Shown piece by piece: positions 16,771-25,532 of a stretch of 64,000 nucleotides of DNA (positions are counted from its first letter, which is position 1; each line of letters starts with the position of its first letter). Below the pieces are notes generated by a model. The model was not told the origin of the DNA, made no database searches, and worked only from the letters and a program-made list of their open reading frames with translations. The DNA comes from Herbinix sp. (GTDB lineage: Bacteria; Bacillota; Clostridia; Lachnospirales; Lachnospiraceae). Location: positions 61,137-125,136 of the forward strand of contig JARBTJ010000003.1 in the NCBI GenBank assembly GCA_029240245.1, read 5' to 3'. The position numbers were made by a program, and so were the translations under genes.

Positions 16771-17757
16771 ATGAAAGCAATACAAGTAAAGAATCTGTCG
16801 AAAACTTTCAAGGTGAAGGTGAAGGAAAAGGGGTTCCGGGGAAGTATGAGTTCCATCATCAAACCGAGGTATAAGTCCATTCTGGCAGTGGATAACATCA
16901 GCTTTGAGGTCGAACAGGGTGAAATTCTTGCCTTTATCGGTCCCAATGGAGCCGGAAAAAGTACTACCATTAAAATGCTTACCGGCATTCTATATCCGAA
17001 TAACGGTGAAGTATCCGTCATGAACATCAATCCGTGTGCAAAGCGTAAGCAGTTAGCCTACAAAATAGGCACCGTATTCGGACAGAAGGAACAGCTTTGG
17101 ACACATCTGACTCCCTATGATAATTTCAAATTTTTCGGAGCCATTTATGATTTAGCGGATACCGTAATTGAAGAACGGATTAACGAATTAAAGAAAACCT
17201 TTGAACTGGAGGAATTTATAAATACCCCGGTTCGAAACCTATCCTTAGGTCAGCGCATCCGCTGTGAAATCGTAGCTTCTTTAATACACAAACCGGAGGT
17301 ACTCTTTTTAGATGAGCCCACCATAGGTCTTGACCCGGTAGTCAAAGAAAATATTCGGGAACTGATAAAGAAAATGAACCGGGAATACCAAACCACGGTG
17401 TTTTTGACCAGCCATGATGTGGGAGATATCGAAAAGCTATGTAAACGTATCATTATCGTTAACCACGGTCGCATTGTACTCGACGATTCCATGGAGCATT
17501 TAAAATACCACTATTTGAACAAAAAAATAGTTGAGGTAAAAATGAAGGAAACGGTTGATTTTACCGCTGAAGAGGGTATTACTGTCTTAAAGAGCAAGGG
17601 AGGAAATCTAAAATTAGCGATTGATACAACGAAGAAAAAAATTAATGATGCTCTCCGGTTGATTGATGCAGACAACATGATTGATATTAATATATCCAAT
17701 GTACCCCTGGAAAATATCATTACCGAGATTTACAGGGAGAACAAGGTATTACTCTAA
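16771..17757 (+). CDS. ABC-2 exporter ATP-binding protein
   Basis: The 328-residue ATPase has Walker A GPNGAGKST near residue 57, the signature NLSLGQRIR near 155, Walker B VLFLDEPTIGLDP near 178 and the switch His in TSHD. The N-terminal insert (KEKGFRGSMSSIIKPRYK) is typical of ATPases that pair with the ABC2_membrane_6 permeases encoded next. It should drive export across the cytoplasmic membrane. Substrate is unknown; relatives handle drugs, viologens or bacteriocins. AGGAGGATATCT precedes the ATG. It is the first gene of a three-gene operon behind an attenuator. Confidence 0.93.
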   Translation: MKAIQVKNLSKTFKVKVKEKGFRGSMSSIIKPRYKSILAVDNISFEVEQGEILAFIGPNGAGKSTTIKMLTGILYPNNGEVSVMNINPCAKRKQLAYKIGTVFGQKEQLWTHLTPYDNFKFFGAIYDLADTVIEERINELKKTFELEEFINTPVRNLSLGQRIRCEIVASLIHKPEVLFLDEPTIGLDPVVKENIRELIKKMNREYQTTVFLTSHDVGDIEKLCKRIIIVNHGRIVLDDSMEHLKYHYLNKKIVEVKMKETVDFTAEEGITVLKSKGGNLKLAIDTTKKKINDALRLIDADNMIDINISNVPLENIITEIYRENKVLL

Positions 17758-17836
17758 ATCGATTGTGCTTCATGAAATCAATGATTCATTATGAAAAGGG
17801 GAGTAACAATCCCATATCGGAAGGAGACCTCCATGC

Positions 17837-18628
17837 ATGCGCAAATACATCTTTATCTTTAAAACAACCTTTTTGGAAAGCTTGCAGTATACCCTAAATA
17901 TCATACTGGGCTTTGTATCCTTTTTCGTGGTTCTGTTTGTATTTTTAAATTTATGGCAGTATATCTATGCCGATTCTACTAATTTAATCAGTGGTTATTC
18001 TATGGAGCAGATGATCTGGTATGTCATAATAACGGAAATCATCTTCTTTGGAACCAGGAACCGGACGCTTACCGGCCAGATGACCTCAGATATTAAGAGC
18101 GGAACCATCGCCTATAATATGAATAAGCCCTATAACTACATCTATTATATCGTGTCCAGACATCTCGGAGAGATAACCTTACGGTTTTTCTTATACCTGG
18201 GTATCGGAATTCTGATTGGATACCACTTCGTGGGCGGACTAGCCGGATTTCAAGCAGTGAATCTTATATTAATTGTACCCGTCTTTCTTCTGGGAACTTT
18301 AATCAACTCCTTCCTTAGGATGTGTATCAGCATCCTCTCCTTTTGGATGGAGGATGCCGGACCATACCACTGGATTTATGATAAAATAATCATCGTCGTA
18401 GGAACCTTATTTCCGGTAGAAATGTTTCCGGACTGGGCACAGCCGCTTATTAAATTTTCACCGATTTATGTAGTTACCTATGGTCCGGCTAAGCTTGTCA
18501 TAGATTTCAGTATGGAAATGCTTTGGAGAGTTCTTTTGGCCCAAGGAATTTATTTAGGAATAACCATAATAATTATTACGGTTATGTATCAGAAGGGAGT
18601 GAAAAAATTAAATGTTAACGGCGGCTAA
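17837..18628 (+). CDS. ABC-2 family exporter permease (first subunit)
   Basis: This 263-residue protein has six predicted membrane segments and a cytoplasmic N-terminus. The DUF990/ABC2_membrane_6 pattern is visible in FFGTRNRTLTGQMTSDIKSGTIAYNM (read as two adjoining stretches), with PYNYIYYIVSRH and the late FPVEMFPDWAQPLIKFSP. AAGGAGACC precedes the ATG. It overlaps the next permease gene by 17 bases, so the two subunits are coupled and probably form a heterodimer with two copies of the ATPase. Confidence 0.88.
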   Translation: MRKYIFIFKTTFLESLQYTLNIILGFVSFFVVLFVFLNLWQYIYADSTNLISGYSMEQMIWYVIITEIIFFGTRNRTLTGQMTSDIKSGTIAYNMNKPYNYIYYIVSRHLGEITLRFFLYLGIGILIGYHFVGGLAGFQAVNLILIVPVFLLGTLINSFLRMCISILSFWMEDAGPYHWIYDKIIIVVGTLFPVEMFPDWAQPLIKFSPIYVVTYGPAKLVIDFSMEMLWRVLLAQGIYLGITIIIITVMYQKGVKKLNVNGG

Positions 18629-19406
18629 ACAACAAGGTAAGGTTTTACTTCTTTCGGTAAAATACAATATCATGCGGCAGATGACGAACCGGGCAGCTTT
18701 CATAACCAATATCACCTTTATGATATTAAACAATGCTACCTTCATCATTCAATGGATGATTCTATTCCATCTAAAAGAAGATATTGGGGGTTATCATATG
18801 AATGATGTAATGGTATTGTGGGGTCTTGCTGCCAGTACCTACGGATTATCCCACATTTTCTTTCAAACGGCTTATAACCTGCCCGACCTTATTATAAACG
18901 GGAAGCTGGACTCCTACCTGGTACAGCCGAAAAATGTATTATTAGGGGTTATCTCCTCAGGAACCAACACCTCCGCGATAGGGGATTTACTTTATGGCTA
19001 CCTCATCATCTGCATCTTTCGTTTCAGCATAGTCAATCTTCTCTTATTTACCTTATTCAGCATAACGGGAGCCTTAATATTAACCGCCTTTGCTATACTT
19101 ACGGGAAGCCTGTCCTTCTGGATTGTGAAAGGTGATATGATTTCCGGTAATCTTCACAGCGTCCTGCTACATTTTTCCACCTACCCGGATGGAATTTTCA
19201 AGGGCATCATCCGATTACTTTTATACACCTTAATTCCGGTGGGTCTGATCATCTACTTACCCGTGAAAATGATCCTCCGGTTCGACCCTTTCACCCTGCT
19301 TTTATTGCTGGGCTTCACCGTCCTCATCATTTTTCTGGCCTTTTTCGTGTTTTATAAGGGCCTTAGACGATATTCCTCGAGCAATTTAATGAGTGCCAGA
19401 ATATAA
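18612..19406 (+). CDS. ABC-2 family exporter permease (second subunit)
   Basis: This 264-residue protein with six membrane segments is homologous in layout to the preceding permease: NLPDLIINGKLDSYLVQPKN corresponds to the first subunit's loop, and YPDGIFKGIIRLLLYTLIPV to its late loop. Together with the ATPase it completes the exporter. It starts within the end of the previous gene behind AGAAGGGAGTG. A long hairpin region follows at 19409-19513, separating it from the convergent GNAT gene. Confidence 0.88.
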   Translation: MLTAAKQQGKVLLLSVKYNIMRQMTNRAAFITNITFMILNNATFIIQWMILFHLKEDIGGYHMNDVMVLWGLAASTYGLSHIFFQTAYNLPDLIINGKLDSYLVQPKNVLLGVISSGTNTSAIGDLLYGYLIICIFRFSIVNLLLFTLFSITGALILTAFAILTGSLSFWIVKGDMISGNLHSVLLHFSTYPDGIFKGIIRLLLYTLIPVGLIIYLPVKMILRFDPFTLLLLLGFTVLIIFLAFFVFYKGLRRYSSSNLMSARI

Positions 19407-19408
19407 AA

Positions 19409-19513
19409 TGATCCCCGGACGAGTTTTTCCTTGTGACTTCATAATGATAGGATGTTCCTATTTCATTAAAAATCCTTACTCTCGTAACAAGGAAAAATCT
19501 CATAAGGGGATCA
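19409..19513. terminator. Long imperfect hairpin between convergent genes
   Basis: TGATCCCC (19409) pairs with GGGGATCA (19506-19513) and TTTTTCCTTGT with ACAAGGAAAAA, with a small inner hairpin ATAGGATGTTCCTAT. It probably ends transcription from both sides, but the 105-base length and nested structure also resemble a small palindromic element. Confidence 0.6.
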
Positions 19514-19562
19514 TGTTCTTAAAAATGGTAGCTATATTTTCATCAAATCAAAACAGTTTCAT

Positions 19563-20684
19563 TTACAATTTTTTTATAAAGCATCTTCTTCGCTTATGCT
19601 GTTCCACTTCATAATGCTTCCATAAAGCCTGAACCTGATGGTTCGTTTCCAGCTCGGGACCGGTCTCCGCATACTTAACCCCGTTTTTCTTCGCGGAATT
19701 AGTCATGGAGTTCATCAGTACGGCGGTCAGTCCCTTATTCTGCATTTGCGGTATTACACCGATCAAATATAAATCTAATACCTCTGCCTTTGCATAGGAC
19801 GCACGTATCATACGATACCATCCAAGGGGAAGCAGCCTTCCGTTGCTTTTCTTGACTGCACCATTTAATGAGGGCATCGCAAGTCCAAAACCGACCAGTT
19901 CATCCTTCTCATCGACAAGAAGCTTTACATACTCGGGATTGATCAACAGGATGAATTGATTATAGTATTTATTAATTTGAGCTTCCGTGATTTCTACTGT
20001 CCCATAAAGTTCTTTATAGGTGATATTTAAAAGCTCTAAGATCTTTTTTATGTAAGGCTTAAATTCAACCCTGCTCTTCGGTTCTATCAGAGTAATGTTG
20101 AATTTTCTAAGTACAGCATTTGATATTTTATCGAGTCTTTCATCCGATGTCTTAGGCAAATATACCTTATACTCTACCCAATCGGTATCCTTGATAAACC
20201 CAAGCTCATTTAAATGCTCCAAATAGTAAGGATAATTATAGATTGTGATAAACATTCCCGGTTCCTTGTAGCCGTCGATTAGCATGCCTTCCTGGTCCAT
20301 ATCACAAAAACCGATTGGACCATGTATTTCTTTTAAGCCTTCCCTCCTGCCCCAGTCCTCCACCGCCTTAAAAAGTGCAGTAGAAACCTCCCTATCATCG
20401 ATGAAATCCACTCGGGTAAATCGAATTCTTTTCGTGTCCCACTTTTGATTGGCTGCATGGCTGATAATACCGGCTATTCTGCCTACACATTTACCTTCTT
20501 TATATGCTAAAAACTGTTTCACGCTGCAATAATCATAAGCCGGATTCTTTTTCGGATCAAAATTACCGTATTCATCGACAATTAAATCCGGGATTGCCTG
20601 AGGAACCTTCTGATACATCTTAGCGTGAAAGGCAGCAAATATCCTTCGTTCCTTTTTCGTTAATACTTCTCTGACTTCCACCAT
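19563..20684 (-). CDS. GNAT-fold N-acetyltransferase-like protein
   Basis: The 373-residue cytoplasmic protein contains GNAT-like strands in both halves: GKCVGRIAGIISH with FTRVDFIDD in the first, and LDLYLIGVIPQMQNKGLTAVLMN in the second, the latter being the acetyl-CoA binding segment (Q/RxxGx A-like). The phrase IHGPIGFCDMDQEGMLIDG is typical of a poorly described clostridial family. The substrate is unknown. Its first 25 bases overlap the end of the upstream EamA transporter gene and AGAGGTGTATT within that gene is the ribosome site, so the two form an operon. Confidence 0.75.
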   Translation of the reverse strand: MVEVREVLTKKERRIFAAFHAKMYQKVPQAIPDLIVDEYGNFDPKKNPAYDYCSVKQFLAYKEGKCVGRIAGIISHAANQKWDTKRIRFTRVDFIDDREVSTALFKAVEDWGRREGLKEIHGPIGFCDMDQEGMLIDGYKEPGMFITIYNYPYYLEHLNELGFIKDTDWVEYKVYLPKTSDERLDKISNAVLRKFNITLIEPKSRVEFKPYIKKILELLNITYKELYGTVEITEAQINKYYNQFILLINPEYVKLLVDEKDELVGFGLAMPSLNGAVKKSNGRLLPLGWYRMIRASYAKAEVLDLYLIGVIPQMQNKGLTAVLMNSMTNSAKKNGVKYAETGPELETNHQVQALWKHYEVEQHKRRRCFIKKL

Positions 20685-21559
20685 AATACACCTCTTTTGA
20701 ATGTTTTTTTATAGTCAAACTCATGAAAGAAGGCAGCTCCCAGAATCAGAATGCCTCCGGTTATTTGCAATGCCGATAACTGTTCACCTAAGAATATATT
20801 TGACATGAGAATTGCAGATATGGGGTCTATGTAACATAACACGGCTATCGTTTGTCCGCTTAACCTTTTTATCGCTGAAAAATATAGGATATATGCTATA
20901 CCTGTATGAATCACGCCTACAATCAATAATAGCACCAGGGATTTCATATCAAGACTAATCGCTGTCTTCTGTGTAACAAGGACATAGGGCAGTAAAACGA
21001 AGGAGGCTGCAGTCAACTGAATGATGGTAGTCTCCAGTCCGGATAAGTTTTTGATAAACTTGTTCATCAATATATCACTTGCATAGAAAACAGCCGCCAA
21101 CAAGCCATATGTAATTCCTAATAAATGATTATTTCCGGGTACACTCTCAACCCCGACGATAAGAAACATCCCGATAACAGCCCCAATGATACCAAGCAGT
21201 TTGCCTGCTCTCAACTTTTCTTTCAGTAAAAAGGGGGAAAGAAACATTACAAAAACCGGTGCAAAATAATAACTTAGCGTTGCATTGGATATCGTAGTAT
21301 AACGGTATGCCTCAAATAATAAGATCCAGTTAATCCCAATCGCTGTACCTGAGGCGATCAGTAAAACCAGATTCGGGCGAATTGCTTTCCAGGAAAATTT
21401 CTGTCTGGTTAACACAAGAACAACAAGTATAAATATACTTCCGATAAATCCTCTTGCTACTGCAATCTCACTTGATGTTAATTGAATATTTCTAACGAAG
21501 AGACCGATACTTCCAAAAATTAGCATCGATATGGTAATATAACCTTTTCCTTTTTTCAT
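20660..21559 (-). CDS. EamA/DMT-family transporter
   Basis: This 299-residue protein has ten predicted membrane helices arranged as two EamA repeats: MLIFGSIGLFVRN near the start of the first and GLLAAVFYASDILMNKF near the start of the second, with IDPISAILMSNIFLGEQLS near the end, a strong family marker. Members export or import amino acids, nucleotide sugars or other metabolites; the substrate here is not evident. AGAGGTAAAT precedes the ATG. It heads a two-gene unit with the GNAT-like gene. Confidence 0.88.
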   Translation of the reverse strand: MKKGKGYITISMLIFGSIGLFVRNIQLTSSEIAVARGFIGSIFILVVLVLTRQKFSWKAIRPNLVLLIASGTAIGINWILLFEAYRYTTISNATLSYYFAPVFVMFLSPFLLKEKLRAGKLLGIIGAVIGMFLIVGVESVPGNNHLLGITYGLLAAVFYASDILMNKFIKNLSGLETTIIQLTAASFVLLPYVLVTQKTAISLDMKSLVLLLIVGVIHTGIAYILYFSAIKRLSGQTIAVLCYIDPISAILMSNIFLGEQLSALQITGGILILGAAFFHEFDYKKTFKRGVLWWKSEKY

Positions 21560-21857
21560 ATTTACCTCTGTTTATGTAATACCGTATCCTACGATGAAAT
21601 CGCATTGCTTAACTCGTATGTCATTTCATAAAAATCCAGTATTTAAGATGTCGAAATCTATCTATTATTATACAAGAATCATCGACATATTGCAAGGATG
21701 ACCGGCGTAGGGGTAATTTCGCCATAGGAAAAATCCCTCCTCCGATGGTTGTCCCTGACAAGATAATACATTCGATAAATTGGAAAAAATAAGAGATCTT
21801 ACTCGTACCCATTTACATAATACAGGTAAATATGGTACAATTTACTAACAGATTAAC

Positions 21858-21897
21858 TTGACTCCATTTTTAGCACAATTATATGGCTTACGTAAGC
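21858..21897 (+). promoter_or_regulatory. Promoter of pfp with palindrome at the start site
   Basis: TTGACT (21858-21863), a 16-base spacer and TATATG (21880-21885). The perfect 12-bp palindrome GCTTACGTAAGC begins at 21886, on the expected transcription start, where a repressor could act. The 502-base gap between 21560 and 22061 otherwise shows no gene; about 165 bases of leader follow with no evident terminator. Confidence 0.55.
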
Positions 21898-22061
21898 GTA
21901 CAACTGTGAAACTAATTGATTTACCGATGAAATGTACTTAAAGAGAAACTAGCAGGACACAAAAGCACAGACAGGAACTCAGATAATACCTGTCCGGACA
22001 ATAGGTTTAACTCTTAAAATGAACATCTTATCATGAAGATTAGCAAAGGAGAGAAGTTATT

Positions 22062-23279
22062 ATGAAACTTGAAGGAAAAGTTGTTGTAGCACAGGGTGGA
22101 GGACCAACTGCGGTAATTAACCAATCATTAGTCGGAGTTGTTCTCGAATCCAGAAAATTTTCACAAATCACTAAAGTATATGGCGCTGTTAACGGGGTTT
22201 CCGGTATTATCAACGAGGATTTCCTCGATTTAACCCAGGAGACAACCCATAACCTGGAGCAGGTAGCTATTACCCCTTCCTCCGCATTATTTTCTACCAG
22301 AGAAAAGCCGGACAAGGCATATTGCGAGGAAATATTCAACGTATTTAAGGCACATGGTGTACGTTACTTCTTCTACATAGGCGGAAATGATTCTGCCGAC
22401 ACCGTACGCATTGTAAATCAACAGGCGGAATCCTCCGGTTATGAATTCAGAGCCATTCATATACCAAAAACCATTGATAACGATCTTATGATCAATGACC
22501 ATACCCCTGGTTATGCCTCTGCAGCTAAATTTGTAGCTCAGGCTTTTATCGGTCTGAACTTAGATAATAGAGCTTTACCCGGTGTTCACATCGGTGTTGT
22601 TATGGGACGAAATGCCGGCTTTTTGACCGCAGCTTCCTCAATCGCACAGAAATATCCGGATGACGGCCCTCATTTGATTTATCTTCCGGAAAGACATTTT
22701 ATTATGGACAATTTCCTACAGGATGTTAAAAATGTTTATGATAAATACGGACGCTGCATCATCGCTGTATCCGAGGGAATCCAGGATGAGAACGGTGTTC
22801 CGATTGTAACAAAATTAGTAAAGAATACCGAAAAGGATGCTCACGGTAATCTTCAGTTATCCGGAACCGGTGCCTTAGGGGAACTGCTTGTTCAGGAAAT
22901 CAAGAGCAAATTAAAGATCAGCCGTGTAAGATCCGATACCTTAGGTTATCTTCAAAGATCCTTTATGGGCTGTGTATCAGAGATTGATCAGCATGAAGCT
23001 CGAGAGGTTGGAGAAAAAGCTGCACAATTTGCAATTTGGCATAATATCGATGGTTCCATTACCATCCATAGAACTGGATATTATTCCGTAGATTATAGAA
23101 TCACTGATTTGCATAACGTAGCCGGCAAAACGAAATTAATGCCCGACGAGTTTATTAATATAAAAGGCAATAATGTAACGGATGCCTTTAAATATTATCT
23201 GCAACCCCTGCTCGGATGTAACATGCCGGAAGCCAGTATGCTCAGAGCACCAAGAGCAGATAAAATTCTCAGAAAGTAA
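22062..23279 (+). CDS. pfp: Pyrophosphate-dependent 6-phosphofructokinase
   Basis: The enzyme phosphorylates fructose 6-phosphate to the 1,6-bisphosphate in glycolysis. At 405 residues it matches the PPi-PFK group. Two residues that decide the phosphoryl donor are visible: GGNDSAD (Asp where ATP enzymes have Gly of GGDGS) and PKTIDND (Lys where ATP enzymes have Gly). Both indicate PPi use, which makes the step reversible and saves ATP. GGGPTAVINQS at the N-terminus is the family start. GGAGAGAAG precedes the ATG. It is monocistronic between its promoter and a strong terminator at 23351. Confidence 0.94.
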   Translation: MKLEGKVVVAQGGGPTAVINQSLVGVVLESRKFSQITKVYGAVNGVSGIINEDFLDLTQETTHNLEQVAITPSSALFSTREKPDKAYCEEIFNVFKAHGVRYFFYIGGNDSADTVRIVNQQAESSGYEFRAIHIPKTIDNDLMINDHTPGYASAAKFVAQAFIGLNLDNRALPGVHIGVVMGRNAGFLTAASSIAQKYPDDGPHLIYLPERHFIMDNFLQDVKNVYDKYGRCIIAVSEGIQDENGVPIVTKLVKNTEKDAHGNLQLSGTGALGELLVQEIKSKLKISRVRSDTLGYLQRSFMGCVSEIDQHEAREVGEKAAQFAIWHNIDGSITIHRTGYYSVDYRITDLHNVAGKTKLMPDEFINIKGNNVTDAFKYYLQPLLGCNMPEASMLRAPRADKILRK

Positions 23280-23293
23280 TATCATCTTATTTA

Positions 23294-23382
23294 CATCGTC
23301 TGTAGGTTCATTGTCATTCAAAGATAATGCAATGAATCGTTGTCGATGTAAAGGGAGTAGCGAATCGTCTACTCCCTTTTTT
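23294..23382 (+). terminator. Hairpin plus intrinsic terminator after pfp
   Basis: A first stem (ACATCG with CGATGT; TTCATTG with CAATGAA) at 23294-23350 is followed by AAGGGAGTAG/CTACTCCCTT and T6 at 23351-23382, a strong terminator. Confidence 0.85.
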
Positions 23383-23421
23383 CTTCCTGTTCTTTTATTA
23401 CATAGGACACAATTTACTTTG

Positions 23422-23460
23422 AAATAAAAAATTCCCTTGAACTATCATTCAAAGGAATTT
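23422..23460 (-). terminator. Terminator of the 27-residue basic protein gene
   Basis: On the minus strand, AAATTCCTTTGAA pairs with TTCAAGGGAATTT (one wobble) and a T-rich tail follows, eight bases past the stop codon. Confidence 0.85.
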
Positions 23461-23468
23461 TTCAAGTA

Positions 23469-23552
23469 CTATTTTTTCTTTGTTGTTCCAGCAGCTGCAG
23501 CTGATGCACCACCCTTCTTCTTAGGTGCTTTTTTTGGATTCTTATCTCCCAT
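23469..23552 (-). CDS. 27-residue Lys/Ala-rich small protein
   Basis: The minus strand encodes a 27-residue protein starting MGDKNPKKAPKKKGG, then an Ala-rich middle and a terminal TTKKK. It is strongly basic, has no hydrophobic segment, and is not in any of the larger frames. The ribosome site AAAGGTGGTGAC precedes the ATG and a dedicated terminator follows, so it is very probably expressed. Short proteins starting MGDKNPKK are familiar to me as conserved hypotheticals in clostridia. Nucleic-acid or ribosome binding is a fair guess from composition only. Confidence 0.75.
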   Translation of the reverse strand: MGDKNPKKAPKKKGGASAAAAGTTKKK

Positions 23553-24108
23553 TTTTGTCACCACCTTTCCGTAAAAATATGATTACTGTATTATGACGCT
23601 CTTCTTATTTTGTCCTTAAATGGTTTTGTTAAACCTGTTTTTATTAAATAGTTCTTGTATTTGAGACATAAATTAATATCCATATTTTACCACTAATGGC
23701 GGGTAATTTGCAACACAAATTTTATGATTTCAATGAATTATTATCTTTTTTAATCTACAAACATTTTATTTAAGCATTTCGATGCCTTAGAAAAGCATTT
23801 AACTGCTATATTGTGCTTTTTTGCGGTCTTTTCTATTATTGTATCTATATTAACATTATTTTTATACAATTTGCAACACCTTTTTACTTCTAAAAAACCA
23901 AAAAAGTACACCTATGGAAACTGACTACTCCTCCATACCGCAAACTATTTCATTGTCTGCCAAAATGAGTGTATACTAAGCTCCATAGGTGCCCCTTTCA
24001 ATTTTTTACTGTTGTCCGAATTCTATACTTCATTTTTTTCATTATGAGTATAATCTGCACGTAATCGGTTAAAAATATCATGAATCTGTTGTTAAGGAGG
24101 TTGTTTGC
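23553..24108. other. Gene-free, AT-rich gap
   Basis: No ORF with a ribosome site was found in this 556-base stretch. It holds the promoter region of the small basic protein on the left and a large inverted repeat at 23909-23991. The rest is low-complexity AT-rich DNA. Confidence 0.6.
23899..23991 (-). repeat. Inverted repeat with T tract (possible small RNA or terminator)
   Basis: CACCTATGGA (23909-23918) and TCCATAGGTG (23982-23991) form a perfect 10-bp stem around 63 bases. On the minus strand the second arm is followed by TACTTTTTT, as in a terminator. No gene end lies nearby on that strand. Confidence 0.5.
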
Positions 24109-24891
24109 GTGCACTACATAATATATGATTTCGAATTTAATCAGGATTTTTCCTCCCTTCAGGACGCAGAGCTGCTTCAAAAATTAGCTCAAGCACCACA
24201 GACATCAAAAAAAGGATTATCCCAATACCCTTTTGAGATAATCCAAATCGGTGCTGTTAAATTAGATACTACACTTGCAACTACCGCTGAGTTCAACCAT
24301 TATATAAAACCATTGATTTATACGAATATTCATCCGCAGATCACAGAACTTACCGGAATTACAACGGAGCAATTGGATACGAAAGACACCTTTCCTGTCG
24401 TATATCAGGCTTTCCTTGAGTTCATGGAAGATGCTGATTCTATATTGTGTACCTGGGGAATGTCCGATATCAGAGCTCTCTTTAAAAATGCCGAATATCA
24501 TCACCTTGATACCGGTAAAATCCCTAGAATGTATATTAACATCCAGCCGTATGTATCCTCGCATTTTAATAAGTCGCAAAAAATGCTCCTGCGGCTGCAG
24601 ACCTCCGTGGAATTACTTGGCATACCCATTTCGTACACATTTCACAATGCGCTGCATGATGCCTATTATACTGCTGAAATTTTTAAAAAGTTGTTCATTC
24701 CTTCCCTGCAGCCAAGGCTCTATCAGCCAAACCATATCGTTCAACGTCCCAGACATCAAAAGAAAAAGATTCATTTTGATAAATTGATACGACAAATAGA
24801 GAAAATGTATGCCAGGCCGATGTCCGAGGAAGAACAGGAAATTATTAAACTCGCATATAAAATGGGTAAAACCAATCAGTTTTTAGAATAG
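24109..24891 (+). CDS. DEDDh-type 3'-5' exonuclease
   Basis: The 260-residue protein is a DnaQ-like exonuclease of the KapD/ERI-1 type. The acidic motifs are YDFEFN (ExoI, DxE), DSILCTWGMSDI (ExoII) and HNALHDAYYTAEIF (ExoIII, HxxxxD). It should remove nucleotides from 3' ends of RNA or DNA; B. subtilis KapD-type proteins have been linked to sporulation and RNA turnover. The start is GTG at 24109, with AAGGAGG eight bases upstream; no better ATG exists. A basic segment (PRHQKKKIHFDKLIRQIEK) near residue 215 may bind nucleic acid. It ends seven bases before the convergent lipoprotein gene. Confidence 0.85.
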   Translation: MHYIIYDFEFNQDFSSLQDAELLQKLAQAPQTSKKGLSQYPFEIIQIGAVKLDTTLATTAEFNHYIKPLIYTNIHPQITELTGITTEQLDTKDTFPVVYQAFLEFMEDADSILCTWGMSDIRALFKNAEYHHLDTGKIPRMYINIQPYVSSHFNKSQKMLLRLQTSVELLGIPISYTFHNALHDAYYTAEIFKKLFIPSLQPRLYQPNHIVQRPRHQKKKIHFDKLIRQIEKMYARPMSEEEQEIIKLAYKMGKTNQFLE

Positions 24892-24898
24892 GCTCTGC

Positions 24899-25423
24899 CT
24901 AGTCCTTCGCTTTATTGATAGCCATATTAATGATATTTTTAAACTTTATGTTCGTCCAGGTTGCTCCGCTGACAGCATCTACCTTTGCCGTATCCTGAGT
25001 TTCAATCAGTACTGCTTCGTAATCTCTGGAGCCATTCCAGTCGTCACGGCTTTGCTTTATATAGGTAATATTGCTTTCAAACACTTCCTCATATGTCTCA
25101 TCAAAAGGACGGTTATCTCTGTGGGAATCATAAATTGTCCAATCGGCGGATGTTATTTTACCGTCTTCAATGGTCACTGTAGCTTTCGTAAAATAACCCT
25201 CCGGATCAGGGTCGGATGTCACCTCATAAGTCCCATCCTTGAGAGGCTCGGGTGTTGGTTTATCTGTAGGTGTTGGCTTATCGGTAGGTGTTGGTTTTTC
25301 GGTAGGTGTTGGTTCCTCCTGGTTGTTCATCCTATCCTCAGATTTTTTGTTGTCCTGTTTGCTGCATCCAGCTATTAACATGGCAAGTAAAAGACAAGAT
25401 AATAATACTAGGTATTTTTTCAT
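24899..25423 (-). CDS. FMN-binding-domain lipoprotein
   Basis: The 174-residue precursor has a lipoprotein signal peptide ending LIAGC (Cys at about 20), then a charged stretch and a repeated PTPTDK linker, and then an FMN-binding domain. The domain shows DGTYEVTSD, ITSADWTIYDSH and VDAVSGATWTN; SGAT is where flavin transferase attaches FMN to Thr in this family. It should sit outside the membrane and carry electrons. A start 14 codons upstream is open, but AGGAGGAAAGGAT precedes the ATG at 25423 and the signal peptide begins there. No flavin transferase (ApbE) gene is in the window. Confidence 0.85.
   Translation of the reverse strand: MKKYLVLLSCLLLAMLIAGCSKQDNKKSEDRMNNQEEPTPTEKPTPTDKPTPTDKPTPEPLKDGTYEVTSDPDPEGYFTKATVTIEDGKITSADWTIYDSHRDNRPFDETYEEVFESNITYIKQSRDDWNGSRDYEAVLIETQDTAKVDAVSGATWTNIKFKNIINMAINKAKD
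25251..25315. repeat. 18-bp tandem repeat coding the PTPTDK linker
   Basis: Inside the FMN-binding lipoprotein gene, an 18-base unit containing GTAGGTGTTGG recurs about three and a half times and encodes the Pro/Thr linker. Copy number could vary by slippage and would change linker length without a frameshift. Confidence 0.8.
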
Positions 25424-25532
25424 ATCCTTTCCTCCTGAAAATTCGAGGTATTTCATTATAATCAATAGGATCGGTTTCCCCTGGTTTTACCATGTTCTTT
25501 CTATTCCGATTTAATAAGCTAATACCTTCTGA

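Noticed and set aside
25239..25514. Gly/Val-rich plus-strand frame (GVGLSVGVG repeats)
   Set aside because: It is the complement of the PTPTDK linker repeat in the FMN-binding lipoprotein and has no ribosome site.
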